DNA of 64,000 nucleotides from Peribacillus sp044761665 (GCF_044761665.1 NZ_JBIWCW010000003.1:248001-312000); one strand, 5' to 3'; shown: positions 32,575 to 43,139, numbered from the stretch's first letter. Numbers and translations are program-made. Notes: generated by a model not told the origin, from the letters alone.

Positions 32575-32949
32575 CTAAATTTTCTCTGTTTTGGTTCCTT
32601 TTTGAAAAAGGTAATGACATAGTATCTCTTCCGTTTTGTTCCGTAGACGGGGATTAAAATAGTTATGGTGCTCTTCGTACCCTTTATATAAAAAGCAATA
32701 CATAGTAAAAGATTCATCGCTAGTTAATTTGCTTACCTTGATATTCCCCTTTCGTAAATAGCGACGTACCTCGACAAGGTCTTCCTGGACGGATTTAAGA
32801 GCATGTTCGATAAGCCCCAAATAAGGCCTTTTTAATTTAAAAGGACTTGATTCGATGACCTTGAGATCCCGGTTTAAGACTGTAATCACCATGGGAAGGT
32901 AGATGGCTCTTTCAATCATATTTCGGTCATCCTCTGGTATGCGGGTCAT
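32575..32949 (-). CDS. yhjD: YhjD-like sporulation-associated protein
   Basis: 124-residue soluble protein: MTRIPEDDRNMIERAIYLP, ITVLNRDLKVIESSPFKLKRPYLGLIE (two pieces), EVRRYLRKGNIKV, FTMYCFLYKGYEEHHNYFNPRLRNKTEE. This wording matches B. subtilis YhjD, and yhjE is next door, divergent. YhjD is reported as sporulation-expressed; its biochemistry is unknown. Confidence 0.82.
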   Translation of the reverse strand: MTRIPEDDRNMIERAIYLPMVITVLNRDLKVIESSPFKLKRPYLGLIEHALKSVQEDLVEVRRYLRKGNIKVSKLTSDESFTMYCFLYKGYEEHHNYFNPRLRNKTEEILCHYLFQKGTKTEKI

Positions 32950-33236
32950 CTTGACCGCCCCTTTCTAGTAAACGTTTTCTTATGTTATGTATGGTGAAAT
33001 AAAAGTAGAACACATGTTCTTTTATATCCTAACTGAATCATATTTTATATGCAAGCCGTTTTGCCAATCACGTAAAATTTTTGTTAATAAGATTATGATT
33101 TCCTGAGATAGGGAAAGTATGATGATAGATGGGTATTTATTCTTGCAATTTTAGGGGAAAGTGTTATATCTAAAATAGGACGGATTTTTTATTAAGAGAC
33201 GCTGCTTGAATAGTGAGCAAGCCGAGGGAGATAGTC

Positions 33237-33851
33237 ATGAATCTTGATACTATACTTGAGTGGATGACACTTGAACATATATCAGAACTTATCAAGCAAT
33301 ACCGTTCATTCGGTCCAATTCCTGGAATTTTACTGCCGATGCTCGAATCATTTTTGCCTTTTTTGCCATTGTTCGTTTTTGTCGTAGCCAATGCTACCGC
33401 TTTTGGCCTTTGGTGGGGATTCTTATTTTCCTGGATTGGAGCGGTAGGCGGTGCTTTTCTGATTTTTTTAGTCATTAGAAGATACGGACAGATGAGGTTC
33501 TTTAGCTTTCTTCAAAAACATAAGCGGGTACAAAGGTTGATGCACTGGGTGGAAAGTCATGGTTTCGGGCCATTATTTCTCTTGCTTTGTTTCCCTTTCA
33601 CGCCATCTGCCATCGTGAATATCGTGGCAGGACTTTCAAAAGTGAGTACGTTGCAATATGGCCTGGCAGTAATAGCCGGAAAAGCGGTGATGATCTTTAC
33701 AATCAGTTTTGTTGGTTATGATATTGTATCGCTCATTCATAAGCCCGTACGTACAGTGATTGTCGGAATCATCATCTTCATCCTATGGTTTGTAGGAAAA
33801 AGATTAGAGGTGCGGTTAAATAAAAGCATGAAGAGGGAAGAAGGGAAATGA
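33237..33851 (+). CDS. yhjE: TVP38/TMEM64 (DedA-like) membrane protein YhjE
   Basis: 204 residues with about five hydrophobic segments, including the VTT-domain pattern FGPIPGILLPMLESFLPFLPLF (about 29-50), ANATAFGLWWGFLFSWIGAVGG, and HGFGPLFLLLCFPFTPSAIVN. Start ATG 33237 with GGGAGA 5 nt upstream; eight in-frame residues upstream (GTG 33213) excluded. Orthologue of B. subtilis YhjE by sequence and neighbour. The family may scramble or transport lipids; not proven here. Confidence 0.88.
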   Translation: MNLDTILEWMTLEHISELIKQYRSFGPIPGILLPMLESFLPFLPLFVFVVANATAFGLWWGFLFSWIGAVGGAFLIFLVIRRYGQMRFFSFLQKHKRVQRLMHWVESHGFGPLFLLLCFPFTPSAIVNIVAGLSKVSTLQYGLAVIAGKAVMIFTISFVGYDIVSLIHKPVRTVIVGIIIFILWFVGKRLEVRLNKSMKREEGK

Positions 33852-34249
33852 ATTACACGCAGTAGAAGTTGGCACTCTAATCATCCAGCTGGATGAAAAC
33901 GGCAATCGATGTAGGCGAGAATTGTGTCAAACGGGATTGGCTTTCTAGAAGTTAATGTCTACATAAAGGGTAAGAAAGTGTCTGAACGAAGGGTATCCAG
34001 GGCAGGATTTCATGGGTAGCTTTACAAGAAAGAATGGACCACATACAAGATGCCTTATGACATACTTTCCTTAACGCTGATAAATCGACTTGTAAGGAAA
34101 GCCGCATTTTTGGATATGTTTCCATGAATAAGCTTGAAGGTAAAGCGAATCCAAGATATTGGCCAATAACCTTGATTTTAAAGGAAGTACTGCAGGAGCC
34201 TGGATTAGAAGGGCTTTTTCTTTTGGTTAAAATGCGAACGTATGATTGA
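33852..34249 (+). pseudogene. Decayed gene of unknown family between yhjE and addB
   Basis: Protein-like stretches appear in changing frames without a start codon: VEVGTLIIQLDENGNRC, VNVYIKGKKVSERRVSRAGFH, WVALQERMDHIQDAL, and MNKLEGKANPRYWPITLIL continuing to KEVLQEPGLEGLFLLVKM and a stop at 34247-34249. It abuts the yhjE stop, so the 5' end is missing. I do not recognise the family; B. subtilis has other genes (sipV, yhjG, yhjH) in this interval. Confidence 0.4.
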
Positions 34250-34377
34250 TATTTTTCTTTGTGTAAAGGTAAAATTAAAGGAAGATAATCATAATTGGAA
34301 AATGAATCGTATCTAAAAGTGGACTGTATTTCTGGTATGATAGGTCTAGATATAATGAAGTAAAAGGGGGGAAACAG

Positions 34378-37300
34378 ATGTCACTCCGTTTTTTAATGGG
34401 AAGGTCGGGCACAGGTAAAACGTCGAAGGTCTTGGACGAAATCCGCACAGGCTTAATGGAAGATCCTGAAGGTGATCCGATTATCTATCTTGTTCCTGAT
34501 CAAATGACATTTTTATCCGAATATAAATTAATCAAAACACCGGGTCTCGAAGGAATGATTCGAACGCAAGTTTTCAGTTTTAGCCGGCTGGCATGGCGCG
34601 TTCTCCAGGAGACAGGCGGGATGAGCCGAATCCATTTGGACAGTGTTGGCGTTAATATGCTGATACGTAAGATCATGGAGGATAAAAAAGATGAATTGAA
34701 AATGTTCCGGCGATCGGCTGACAAGCAGGGATTCGTCGCCCAGATGGAACAGATGCTTGCCGAATTCAAGCAGTACTGCATCCAGCCAGGTGACATTCGA
34801 AATTATTTGGAGGAAAGTTCGCCGGGTGGCAGTGGAGTACAGGATAAATTATACGATCTTGAGCTCATCTATCAATCATTTGAGGATGAAATGATCGGCA
34901 AATATTTAGATTCAGAGGATTATTTTACTTTATTGATAGAAAAGATGGCAGAGTCCTCTTATATAAAAAGTGCGGATATCTATATAGATGGTTTTTACAG
35001 TTTGACACCACAGGAACTAATGATTGTGGAAGAAATGATGAAGCTATGTAAGAGTGTAACGATTGCGTTGACACTCGATCAGCCCTATAGACAATTTCCG
35101 CCGGATGACCTGCACTTATTCAGGCAAACGGGAAATCTATATCATCAACTTTATCAAGCGGGACAAAGAACGGGGATTTTCATTGAGGAAGACCACATTC
35201 TGAACAGCACGGCGAAATTCGATGGGAATCCTGGGATAAAACATCTCGAAACTCATTTTGCCCTTCGTCCTGCACAAAAGTACGATCGGCCATCCGGTGT
35301 AACGATCGCACAGGCCGTTAACCGCAGAGCAGAGATTGAAGGGGTGGCCCGGAATATCTTGACGCTCGTCAGACAAGAACAGTTCCGTTTTCGAGATATT
35401 GCGATTTTAGTGCGAAATGGGGCTGCATACGAAGATATACTACAAACGGTTTTCCGTGATTATCAAATTCCCCTTTTCGTCGATTCCAAACGCACGATGC
35501 TCAATCACCCATTGATTGAGCTGATACGGTCGACTTTGGAAATCATCAATGGATTTTGGCGCTATGAACCGGTATTTCGTGCAATCAAGACAGAGCTTCT
35601 CTTTCCCTTGCAGCAAAGTCATGACCGAATGCGTGAACAGGTGGATAAGCTTGAAAATTACGTGCTTGCCCGGGGGATTAAGGGGGCTGGATGGACAACC
35701 AAGGATCGCTGGACATATCGCCGATTCCGTGGATTGGAGCTCGAGGATCGTCCCCAAACGAGTAAGGAAATGCAACTGGAGCAAGAGCTCAATGACCTGA
35801 AGCAGTTATTTACAGAGCCTATTATTAAGCTATCAAAACGTATGAAAAAAGCTTTGAACGGCCGGGAATTGTGTGAGGCCCTTTATTTATATTTGGAAGA
35901 ATTGCATGTACCGGAAAAATTGGAAAAATTGAAGCTTGAAGCAGAAGAGGACGGCGATCTGGTATCAGCTAGGGAGCATGAACAATCGTGGAATGCGGTT
36001 GTTGATTTGCTAGATCAATTCGTGGAACTGTTAAGTGAAGAGGAAATTTCCTTGAAACAGTTTGCGATCATTATAGAAGCAGGTCTGGAATCATTGGAAT
36101 TTTCCTTAGTACCACAGGCGATCGATCAAGTTCTTGTCGCTAATCTTGACCTTTCTCGACTGGATGATGTGAAGGCTGCTTTCGTTATTGGCCTGAATGA
36201 AGGGGTCTTACCGGGAAAAGCCGTTTCCGATGGAGTGTTTTCCGATAGTGACCGCGAAAAGCTATTGGCGAGTGGGCTTGATGTTGCACCGAGTTCGAAG
36301 ATTCGCCTTCTGGATGAGGAATTCACGGCGTATAAAGCATTCACTACACCGTCAACATCTCTTTATTTATCATATCCGCTTGCTGATGAAGAAGGAAAAG
36401 CCCTTCTGCCTTCCTCCTATTTAAAAAGAGTGAGAGATGTATTACCGTATGTATCCGAGGCTTTTTATATGAACGATCCGTCCGACCTGCCTGCAGAGGA
36501 ACAGGTGAAATATGCAGCAAATCATGAGGTGGCCCTGTCTTATCTAGCTGCGCAGTTGCAGCTGAAAAAACGGAACTACCCTATCCATCCACTTTGGTGG
36601 GATGTGTATAACGCCATCATGGAGGATGAGAAGGTTGGCCCGATTGCAACGAAGGTCCTGTCCAGTCTTTTTTACCAAAATAAAACGATGAAACTGTCTG
36701 AGGAAACGAGTAAACAATTATACGGTGAAACCATTTTAACAAGTGTATCGAGAATGGAGATGTTCAATAGCTGCCCGTTTTCCCATTATGCCGCTCATGG
36801 TTTGAAATTAAGAGAACGGCAAGTATTCCGTCTGGATGCACCGGATATCGGTGAAATGTTCCATGGGGCATTAAAAATGATTTCGGATTATTTAAATGAG
36901 CATGATATCCCGTGGTCTTCCCTGACCAAAGAGCAATGTTTGGAGTTGGCGAGACGGGCGGTGGAACAGCTTGCACCTAAGCTTCAAAATCAAATCCTGC
37001 TAAGTACGAACCGCCACCATTACTTGCGTAGGAAATTGGAGCATGTAATCGGCCGGGCTTCAATCGTCTTAAGCGACCATGCCAAGGTAAGTGGATTTGC
37101 GCCCATCGGATTGGAACTAGGCTTTGGGAAAAATGGAGAACTGCCCCCACTATCGTTCACTCTGAAAAATGGGACGAAGATGGAATTGATTGGGCGGATA
37201 GACCGGGTGGATAAAGCCGATGAAGGCGAGGGCGGCGTCTATTTGCGCGTCCTGGATTATAAATCGAGTGAAAAGGAACTGAACATGAGTGAAGTCTATT

Positions 37301-37872
37301 ATGGACTTGCCCTGCAAATGCTGACTTACCTCGATATCGTCGTTTCACAATCCCAATCGCTTATCGGTAAAGAGGCGATCCCAGCAGGTGTTCTTTATTT
37401 CCATGTCCATAATCCTGTCGTTAAATCTAAAGGGATGCTTAGCTTGGATAAAATTGATGAGGAAATTTATAAGAGTTTCAAAATGAATGGACTTGTATTA
37501 GACCAAACGAATGTCATCAAAATGATGGACACGTCTCTTGACATAGATACTTCCAGTAAATCAGACGTGATACCTGCAGGATTTAAAAAGGATGGTTCCC
37601 TTTTAGCGGCATCCAAAGTTGCCAGCCGGGAAGACTTCTCCCTGTTGAACAATCATGTTCGCAAGATCTATCAGGATTCAGGTAATCGGATGGTGGATGG
37701 AGATGTTGGCATCACTCCGTATAAAATGAAGGAAAAAACGCCATGTACTTTTTGTTCATTTAAATCGGTTTGCCAATTCGATCAATCGCTGGAGGAAAAT
37801 CAATTTAGGAATTTGCCACAAAAGAAACAAAATGATGTTCTGGATTTATTGAGAGGGGAGGGTGAAAAATGA
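34378..37872 (+). CDS. addB: AddB, nuclease/helicase-like subunit of the AddAB recombination complex
   Basis: 1164 residues. With AddA it resects double-strand ends to Chi sites for RecA loading. N-terminal Walker A GRSGTGKT (about 8-15); iron-sulfur cysteines C799 (in FNSCPFSHYA) and C1123, C1126, C1132 (CTFCSFKSVC); C-terminal RecB-type nuclease with GRIDRVD and VLDYKSSEKEL. Length and cysteine positions match B. subtilis AddB within a few residues. Overlaps addA by 4 nt (ATGA). Confidence 0.97.
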   Translation: MSLRFLMGRSGTGKTSKVLDEIRTGLMEDPEGDPIIYLVPDQMTFLSEYKLIKTPGLEGMIRTQVFSFSRLAWRVLQETGGMSRIHLDSVGVNMLIRKIMEDKKDELKMFRRSADKQGFVAQMEQMLAEFKQYCIQPGDIRNYLEESSPGGSGVQDKLYDLELIYQSFEDEMIGKYLDSEDYFTLLIEKMAESSYIKSADIYIDGFYSLTPQELMIVEEMMKLCKSVTIALTLDQPYRQFPPDDLHLFRQTGNLYHQLYQAGQRTGIFIEEDHILNSTAKFDGNPGIKHLETHFALRPAQKYDRPSGVTIAQAVNRRAEIEGVARNILTLVRQEQFRFRDIAILVRNGAAYEDILQTVFRDYQIPLFVDSKRTMLNHPLIELIRSTLEIINGFWRYEPVFRAIKTELLFPLQQSHDRMREQVDKLENYVLARGIKGAGWTTKDRWTYRRFRGLELEDRPQTSKEMQLEQELNDLKQLFTEPIIKLSKRMKKALNGRELCEALYLYLEELHVPEKLEKLKLEAEEDGDLVSAREHEQSWNAVVDLLDQFVELLSEEEISLKQFAIIIEAGLESLEFSLVPQAIDQVLVANLDLSRLDDVKAAFVIGLNEGVLPGKAVSDGVFSDSDREKLLASGLDVAPSSKIRLLDEEFTAYKAFTTPSTSLYLSYPLADEEGKALLPSSYLKRVRDVLPYVSEAFYMNDPSDLPAEEQVKYAANHEVALSYLAAQLQLKKRNYPIHPLWWDVYNAIMEDEKVGPIATKVLSSLFYQNKTMKLSEETSKQLYGETILTSVSRMEMFNSCPFSHYAAHGLKLRERQVFRLDAPDIGEMFHGALKMISDYLNEHDIPWSSLTKEQCLELARRAVEQLAPKLQNQILLSTNRHHYLRRKLEHVIGRASIVLSDHAKVSGFAPIGLELGFGKNGELPPLSFTLKNGTKMELIGRIDRVDKADEGEGGVYLRVLDYKSSEKELNMSEVYYGLALQMLTYLDIVVSQSQSLIGKEAIPAGVLYFHVHNPVVKSKGMLSLDKIDEEIYKSFKMNGLVLDQTNVIKMMDTSLDIDTSSKSDVIPAGFKKDGSLLAASKVASREDFSLLNNHVRKIYQDSGNRMVDGDVGITPYKMKEKTPCTFCSFKSVCQFDQSLEENQFRNLPQKKQNDVLDLLRGEGEK

Positions 37873-40800
37873 GTAAAACAAAGATTCCGATGATACCTGA
37901 AGGCGTGACGTGGACAGAAGACCAATGGAAGGCAATCTGGGCCAAAGATCAGGATATTCTGGTCGCTGCCGCTGCAGGTTCTGGGAAAACCGCGGTGCTG
38001 GTCAATCGCATTATTCAAAAGGTCATAACGGAAGATGATCCAATCGACGTGGATGAGTTATTGGTCGTGACCTTCACGAATGCTTCGGCCGCCGAAATGC
38101 GCCATAGGGTGAGCGAGGCATTAGAAAAGGAAATCAATGAAAATCCACAATCCCAGCATCTGCGTAAGCAACTAAGTCTGATTAATCGTGCGTCCATTTC
38201 TACGCTTCACTCCTTTTGTTTAGAAGTGATCAGGAAATATTATTATTTGACGGAGATTGATCCAGGCTTTAGGATTGCTGATTCCACTGAGGCACAACTA
38301 CTGCGTGATGAAGTGATGGAAGAACTTTTCGAGGAGCAATATGGCCAGAGCGATAATGAAGCTTTCTTTAATTTGGTCGATGCCTTTACTAGCGACCGAA
38401 ACGATGATGCACTTCAAGATATTGTCCGGTCACTCTATGATTTCTCCCGTTCGAACCCGAATCCGGATCAATGGCTCAATCATGCAGCTGAGATGTATGA
38501 TTTGTCTGAAGAGGCGGGGATAGATGATCTTCCGTTTATCGAGTCCTTACAATTCGATATTGGTTTGCAACTGGACACAGCCAAGGATTTGTTGGAGAGA
38601 TCTTTGGAACTGACAAAGGTTCCCGGCGGTCCTGCGCCAAGGGCGGAAAATTATTTAGCTGATCTCGATTTGGTAGCCAAACTGTCCCATGTTAAAGACC
38701 TTTCCTGGAATTCGCTGTATGAAGAAATCCAAAACGTGAAATTCGGAACGGCAAAACGTTGTACAGGAGAGGATTTTGACAAGGAAATAGTGGATGAAGC
38801 CACTAAGCATCGAGATAAAGCGAAGAAAATCATTAAATCACTGCAGGAAGAGCTTTTTTCGCGTAAGCCTGAAAGTTATCTACGTGATATTCGCGAATTG
38901 AAGGGGTATGTCGATACACTCATCATGCTCGTTAAACAGTTTGAGAAAAAATTCTTTGCCGCAAAATCCGAAAAAAACTTGGTCGATTTCGCCGATTTGG
39001 AGCATTATTGCCTCCAAATCTTGACGGGCGAAACAATAGATGGGGAACGAAAGCCATCAGAGGCCGCGATTGAATATCGGAATCAGTTCAAAGAGGTACT
39101 TGTCGATGAATATCAAGATACGAACCTTGTTCAGGAATCGATTTTAAAACTGGTGACGGCCGATGGTGAATATAACGGGAACCTGTTCATGGTAGGAGAT
39201 GTCAAACAATCGATTTACCGTTTTAGGCTAGCCGAACCGAATTTATTCATTGGAAAGTACACGCGCTTCAATCATGACGGTGCAGATTCCGGATTGAGGA
39301 TTGATTTGAATCGGAATTTCCGGAGTCGGAAGGAAGTTCTTGAAGGGACGAACTTCTTGTTTCAACAGCTGATGGGTCTCACAGTCGGCGAGATTGATTA
39401 TGATGAGGATGCACAATTGAAAAAAGGCGCGCCATACCCGGAAGAGAATGCCTATCCTATTGAACTTCATTTAATTGATGGAGCAGCTGATACAGGAGAG
39501 GCCCAGGAAACCGAGGAAACGGAAATAGGATTTGAAGCCGAGGAATTGGAAAAGGCGCAGTTGGAAGCAAGGATGATGGCGAGGCTCATAAAAAAGGCCA
39601 TAAACGAGAAACAACAAATCTATGATACGAAAACCAATCAATACCGTTCAGCGACATACCGGGATATGGTCATTCTCCTTCGTTCCATGCCATGGGCTCC
39701 GCAAATCATGGAGGAGTTTAAGAAGCAGGGGATCCCTGTCTATGCCAACTTGTCCTCCGGATACTTTGAAGCTACCGAAGTGGCCATCATGATTTCCTTG
39801 TTAAAAGTCATAGATAATCCCCAACAGGATATCCCTTTGGCTTCCGTTCTCCGTTCGCCGATCGTAGGAATGGATGAGGAAGAAATGTCCCAAATCCGTT
39901 TATATCATACGGGCACCTACTACGAGGCGTTAGCAGATTTTTATAGAAAAGGTGACCCTGATGAATACCCGGATCTTTACGTTAAGGCTTCTTCCTTTTA
40001 TAAAAAGTTGGTGAAGTGGCGGAAACTGGCCAGACAGGAAGCATTATCCGATTTAATCTGGCTTTTATACCGCGAAACACAATTTTACGATTTTGCAGGG
40101 GGAATGCCGGGCGGCAAACAGCGCCAGGCCAATTTAAGGGCATTGTATGATCGGGCCAGACAATATGAAGCGAGTTCGTTCCGTGGGCTTTTCCGTTTCT
40201 TGCGTTTCATCGAACGAATGCAGGAGCGTGGAGATGATTTAGGAGCGGCACGGGCTTTAGGTGAACAGGAAGATGTTGTCCGCCTGATGACAATCCATTC
40301 CTCAAAAGGTCTGGAGTTTCCCATTGTGTTTATTGCTGGTCTTTCCAGGCAATTCAATATGATGGATTTGAGGAAGCCCTATTTACTGGATAAGGATTAT
40401 GGCTTTGCAGCTAAATATGTCAATTCCGAGTTGCGGATAACGTATCCATCCCTCCCACAGCTCGCATTTAAGAAAAAGAAACAGTTAGAGTTGATTGCTG
40501 AGGAAATGCGTGTTCTCTACGTAGCGTTGACAAGGGCGAAGGAAAAGCTCCATCTCATTGCCAGCATCAGTGATGCCGAAAAAACACAGCAAAAGTGGAT
40601 CAGTAATGCCTCGCATGGTGAATGGCTTTTGAAGGATTATATACGGGCAGGAGCTAAAAGCTACCTTGATTGGATTGGTCCATCCCTTGTGCGTCATCGT
40701 GACTTTGGTGGTTTCTCGGGGGCAGGCTTTGAAATGGAGTCCCATCCATCAAATTGGTCCATCTCTGTCATCCCGATTGAGGAGCTGACGATCCTGAATG

Positions 40801-41603
40801 ATGAAAGTGCACTCATACAGGAGCAATTGCTAGAGCATGTTCAAAAGTCCGAGAAGGTAGAACTGGAATCTGAGTTTGCTCATGCTGTTAAGGATCAACT
40901 TAATTGGGAATATGGCCAACATGAGGCGACTGTGCACAGATCCAAGCAGTCGGTTTCTGAACTGAAGCGTCAATATGAGCTGAGGGATGAACAGAGCTCT
41001 ACGGAATTATTGCGTAAATTCAAGAGTCCGATTACGAAGCGCCCAGTCTTCATGCAAGAAAAGTCCCTGACACCGGCTGAAAGAGGTACGATAACGCATT
41101 TAGTCATGCAACATATTGATTTGAAATCAGAAATCACTCTTTCATCGATTCAGCAATTGCTTGTTGACTTGATTCAGCGCGAGCTTTTGACTGAGGAACA
41201 GAGAGAAGCGGTAAATCCAGAAACGATTATCGACTTCTTTGAAAGTGATATCGGCAAAAGGCTGCAAAATGCGCCGAGCATTCGACGTGAAGTGCCGTTT
41301 ACGATGTCATTGCCAGCTAAAGAGGCTTATAGTGATTGGAAAATGGGCGAAGAGGAAATCCTGATTCAGGGTGTCATCGATTGTATCTTTGAAGATGAAC
41401 AAGGCCTTGTGCTTCTAGATTATAAAACGGATACGATAACCGGCCGTTTCGCTAGTGGATATGAAGGGGCGAAAGAAATCCTTGCTGACCGCTACCGCAT
41501 GCAACTGGAACTTTACACAAGAGCCGTTGAAGGGATCATGAATAAAAAAGTGACAAGCCGTTATTTATTCTTCTTTGATGGATCGCATTTATTAGAAATG
41601 TAA
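37869..41603 (+). CDS. addA: AddA, helicase-nuclease subunit of AddAB
   Basis: 1244-residue UvrD/Rep-type 3'-5' helicase with a C-terminal nuclease. Walker A AAAAGSGKTAVLVNRI (about 35-50); Walker B region VDEYQDTN; GDVKQSIYRFR; motif IV-VI region MTIHSSKGLEFPIVF and RVLYVALTRAKEKLHL; nuclease GVIDCIFED and LLDYKTD (1184-1188). Full length. In B. subtilis addA is followed by sbcD-sbcC; here the next gene is trpB. Confidence 0.97.
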   Translation: MSKTKIPMIPEGVTWTEDQWKAIWAKDQDILVAAAAGSGKTAVLVNRIIQKVITEDDPIDVDELLVVTFTNASAAEMRHRVSEALEKEINENPQSQHLRKQLSLINRASISTLHSFCLEVIRKYYYLTEIDPGFRIADSTEAQLLRDEVMEELFEEQYGQSDNEAFFNLVDAFTSDRNDDALQDIVRSLYDFSRSNPNPDQWLNHAAEMYDLSEEAGIDDLPFIESLQFDIGLQLDTAKDLLERSLELTKVPGGPAPRAENYLADLDLVAKLSHVKDLSWNSLYEEIQNVKFGTAKRCTGEDFDKEIVDEATKHRDKAKKIIKSLQEELFSRKPESYLRDIRELKGYVDTLIMLVKQFEKKFFAAKSEKNLVDFADLEHYCLQILTGETIDGERKPSEAAIEYRNQFKEVLVDEYQDTNLVQESILKLVTADGEYNGNLFMVGDVKQSIYRFRLAEPNLFIGKYTRFNHDGADSGLRIDLNRNFRSRKEVLEGTNFLFQQLMGLTVGEIDYDEDAQLKKGAPYPEENAYPIELHLIDGAADTGEAQETEETEIGFEAEELEKAQLEARMMARLIKKAINEKQQIYDTKTNQYRSATYRDMVILLRSMPWAPQIMEEFKKQGIPVYANLSSGYFEATEVAIMISLLKVIDNPQQDIPLASVLRSPIVGMDEEEMSQIRLYHTGTYYEALADFYRKGDPDEYPDLYVKASSFYKKLVKWRKLARQEALSDLIWLLYRETQFYDFAGGMPGGKQRQANLRALYDRARQYEASSFRGLFRFLRFIERMQERGDDLGAARALGEQEDVVRLMTIHSSKGLEFPIVFIAGLSRQFNMMDLRKPYLLDKDYGFAAKYVNSELRITYPSLPQLAFKKKKQLELIAEEMRVLYVALTRAKEKLHLIASISDAEKTQQKWISNASHGEWLLKDYIRAGAKSYLDWIGPSLVRHRDFGGFSGAGFEMESHPSNWSISVIPIEELTILNDESALIQEQLLEHVQKSEKVELESEFAHAVKDQLNWEYGQHEATVHRSKQSVSELKRQYELRDEQSSTELLRKFKSPITKRPVFMQEKSLTPAERGTITHLVMQHIDLKSEITLSSIQQLLVDLIQRELLTEEQREAVNPETIIDFFESDIGKRLQNAPSIRREVPFTMSLPAKEAYSDWKMGEEEILIQGVIDCIFEDEQGLVLLDYKTDTITGRFASGYEGAKEILADRYRMQLELYTRAVEGIMNKKVTSRYLFFFDGSHLLEM

Positions 41604-41741
41604 GAGAGTGGGGTGTCCTGCAACTGTGGGGCACCCCTTTTTTTGAAAAGGTCACAAACAATAGAATTTGAGAAAAAGAGGGGCTTTGCCGTATACTTGA
41701 ATTGTAAGATAAATAGTGCGTGTAAAGGAGCAGAGTGGAGT

Positions 41742-42905
41742 ATGAATAGTGAGCAGATGAGCAGAGGATACTTTGGAGAGTTCGGAGGAAGTTTTGTACC
41801 AAAAGAACTTCAAGGAGTAATGGATATTTTAGAAGAAGCATTCATGAAATATAAAGATGATCCTGAATTTAAAGAGGAATTTCAATATTATTTAAGAGAA
41901 TATGTAGGTCGGGAAAATCCACTGACCTATGCACGAAATTTAACGAAAAAGATTGGTGGAGCCAAGATCTATTTGAAGCGGGAGGACCTGAATCATACGG
42001 GGGCCCACAAAATCAATAATGCCATTGGACAGATACTTCTGGCTAAACGAATGGGTGCAAAGCGCATCATTGCAGAAACGGGAGCAGGACAGCATGGTGT
42101 TGCAACCGCTACGGCTTGTGCCATGTTTGGCTTGGAATGTGTAATTTATATGGGCAAGCTAGACACAGAGCGGCAGGCGTTGAACGTCTTTCGGATGGAA
42201 TTGTTAGGGGCGAAGGTCATACCGGTTGAAAAGGGTCAGGGCCGGCTAAAAGATGCCGTTGATGAGGCATTGAATGACTTGGTTCAAAACTATGAAAATA
42301 CATTTTACTTGCTGGGATCCGCTGTCGGACCCCATCCGTACCCTTCAATTGTCAAGCATTTTCAGTCCATCATCAGTGAAGAATCGAAACGTCAGATCAT
42401 GGATAAGGAAGGGAAGCTACCAACTGCAATCATTGCTTGTACCGGTGGTGGTAGTAATGCGATTGGGGCTTTTGCTCACTATATCGATGAGGCGGATGTT
42501 CGCTTGATTGGTGTGGAACCGGCCGAAGCTCCAAGTATATCCCAAGGGGTTCCAGCTGTGCTGCATGGTTTTAAAAGCCTGACATTATTGGATGAGCAAG
42601 GAGATCCACAGCCGACTTTTTCGATTGCGGCAGGGTTGGATTATCCTAGCGTAGGTCCGGAGCATAGCTTCTTGAAGGAAAGCGGCAGGGCCGAGTATCG
42701 GACCATAAAAGGCGAGGAAGCGCTTGAAGCCTTTCAAGTATTGTCCAAAACGGAAGGGATCATTCCGGCGCTTGAAAGTTCGCATGCTGTAGCGTATGCC
42801 CTGGTCATGGCAAAAGAATTATCAAAGGATGACGTGTTGATTGTAAACTTATCGGGGCGTGGAGATAAAGACGTTGAGCAAGTGTTCAAGATGTTGAGTG
42901 AGTAA
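41742..42905 (+). CDS. trpB: Stand-alone tryptophan synthase beta chain
   Basis: 387-residue PLP enzyme joining serine with indole to tryptophan. GYFGEFGGSFVPKEL at the N-terminus; KREDLNHTGAHKINNAIGQ with the PLP Lys (HTGAHKINN); AETGAGQHGVATATA; RQALNVFRMELLGAKV; GGGSNAIG phosphate loop; GRGDKD at the end. ATG 41742, with AAAGGAG about 10 nt upstream, is preferred over a 43-residue upstream extension. No trpA or other trp gene is near. It is a TrpB1-type sequence; catalytic residues intact. Confidence 0.92.
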   Translation: MNSEQMSRGYFGEFGGSFVPKELQGVMDILEEAFMKYKDDPEFKEEFQYYLREYVGRENPLTYARNLTKKIGGAKIYLKREDLNHTGAHKINNAIGQILLAKRMGAKRIIAETGAGQHGVATATACAMFGLECVIYMGKLDTERQALNVFRMELLGAKVIPVEKGQGRLKDAVDEALNDLVQNYENTFYLLGSAVGPHPYPSIVKHFQSIISEESKRQIMDKEGKLPTAIIACTGGGSNAIGAFAHYIDEADVRLIGVEPAEAPSISQGVPAVLHGFKSLTLLDEQGDPQPTFSIAAGLDYPSVGPEHSFLKESGRAEYRTIKGEEALEAFQVLSKTEGIIPALESSHAVAYALVMAKELSKDDVLIVNLSGRGDKDVEQVFKMLSE

Positions 42906-42913
42906 TGTTCATA

Positions 42914-42957
42914 AACAAAAGGGGTTTGGAATGCTTCTATTCCAAACCCCTTTTGTT
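42914..42957 (+). terminator. Terminator after trpB
   Basis: Perfect 19-bp stem AACAAAAGGGGTTTGGAAT with its complement around GCTTCT; one of the longest hairpins in the window. Confidence 0.92.
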
Positions 42958-43139
42958 ATCTGTTTTAAGAATGTGTCTTTTAGCCTGTCTTTTTTCGATA
43001 GGAATAATTAGTAAGGGAGTAAAGTAGGTAAATATTCTATTTTTATTTTCAATAAAAAGATTTCTGAAAATTTAGTCTTATTTTTCGCCTTAATTTGAGA
43101 AGTGTAGACTAGTGTGCATAAAAATTATATAGAAATCAG

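Noticed and set aside
41613..41741. 43-residue N-terminal extension of trpB
   Set aside because: Contains Cys-rich non-TrpB sequence, lacks an SD, and the family N-terminus (GYFGEFGGSFVP) begins right after ATG 41742, which has AAAGGAG upstream.
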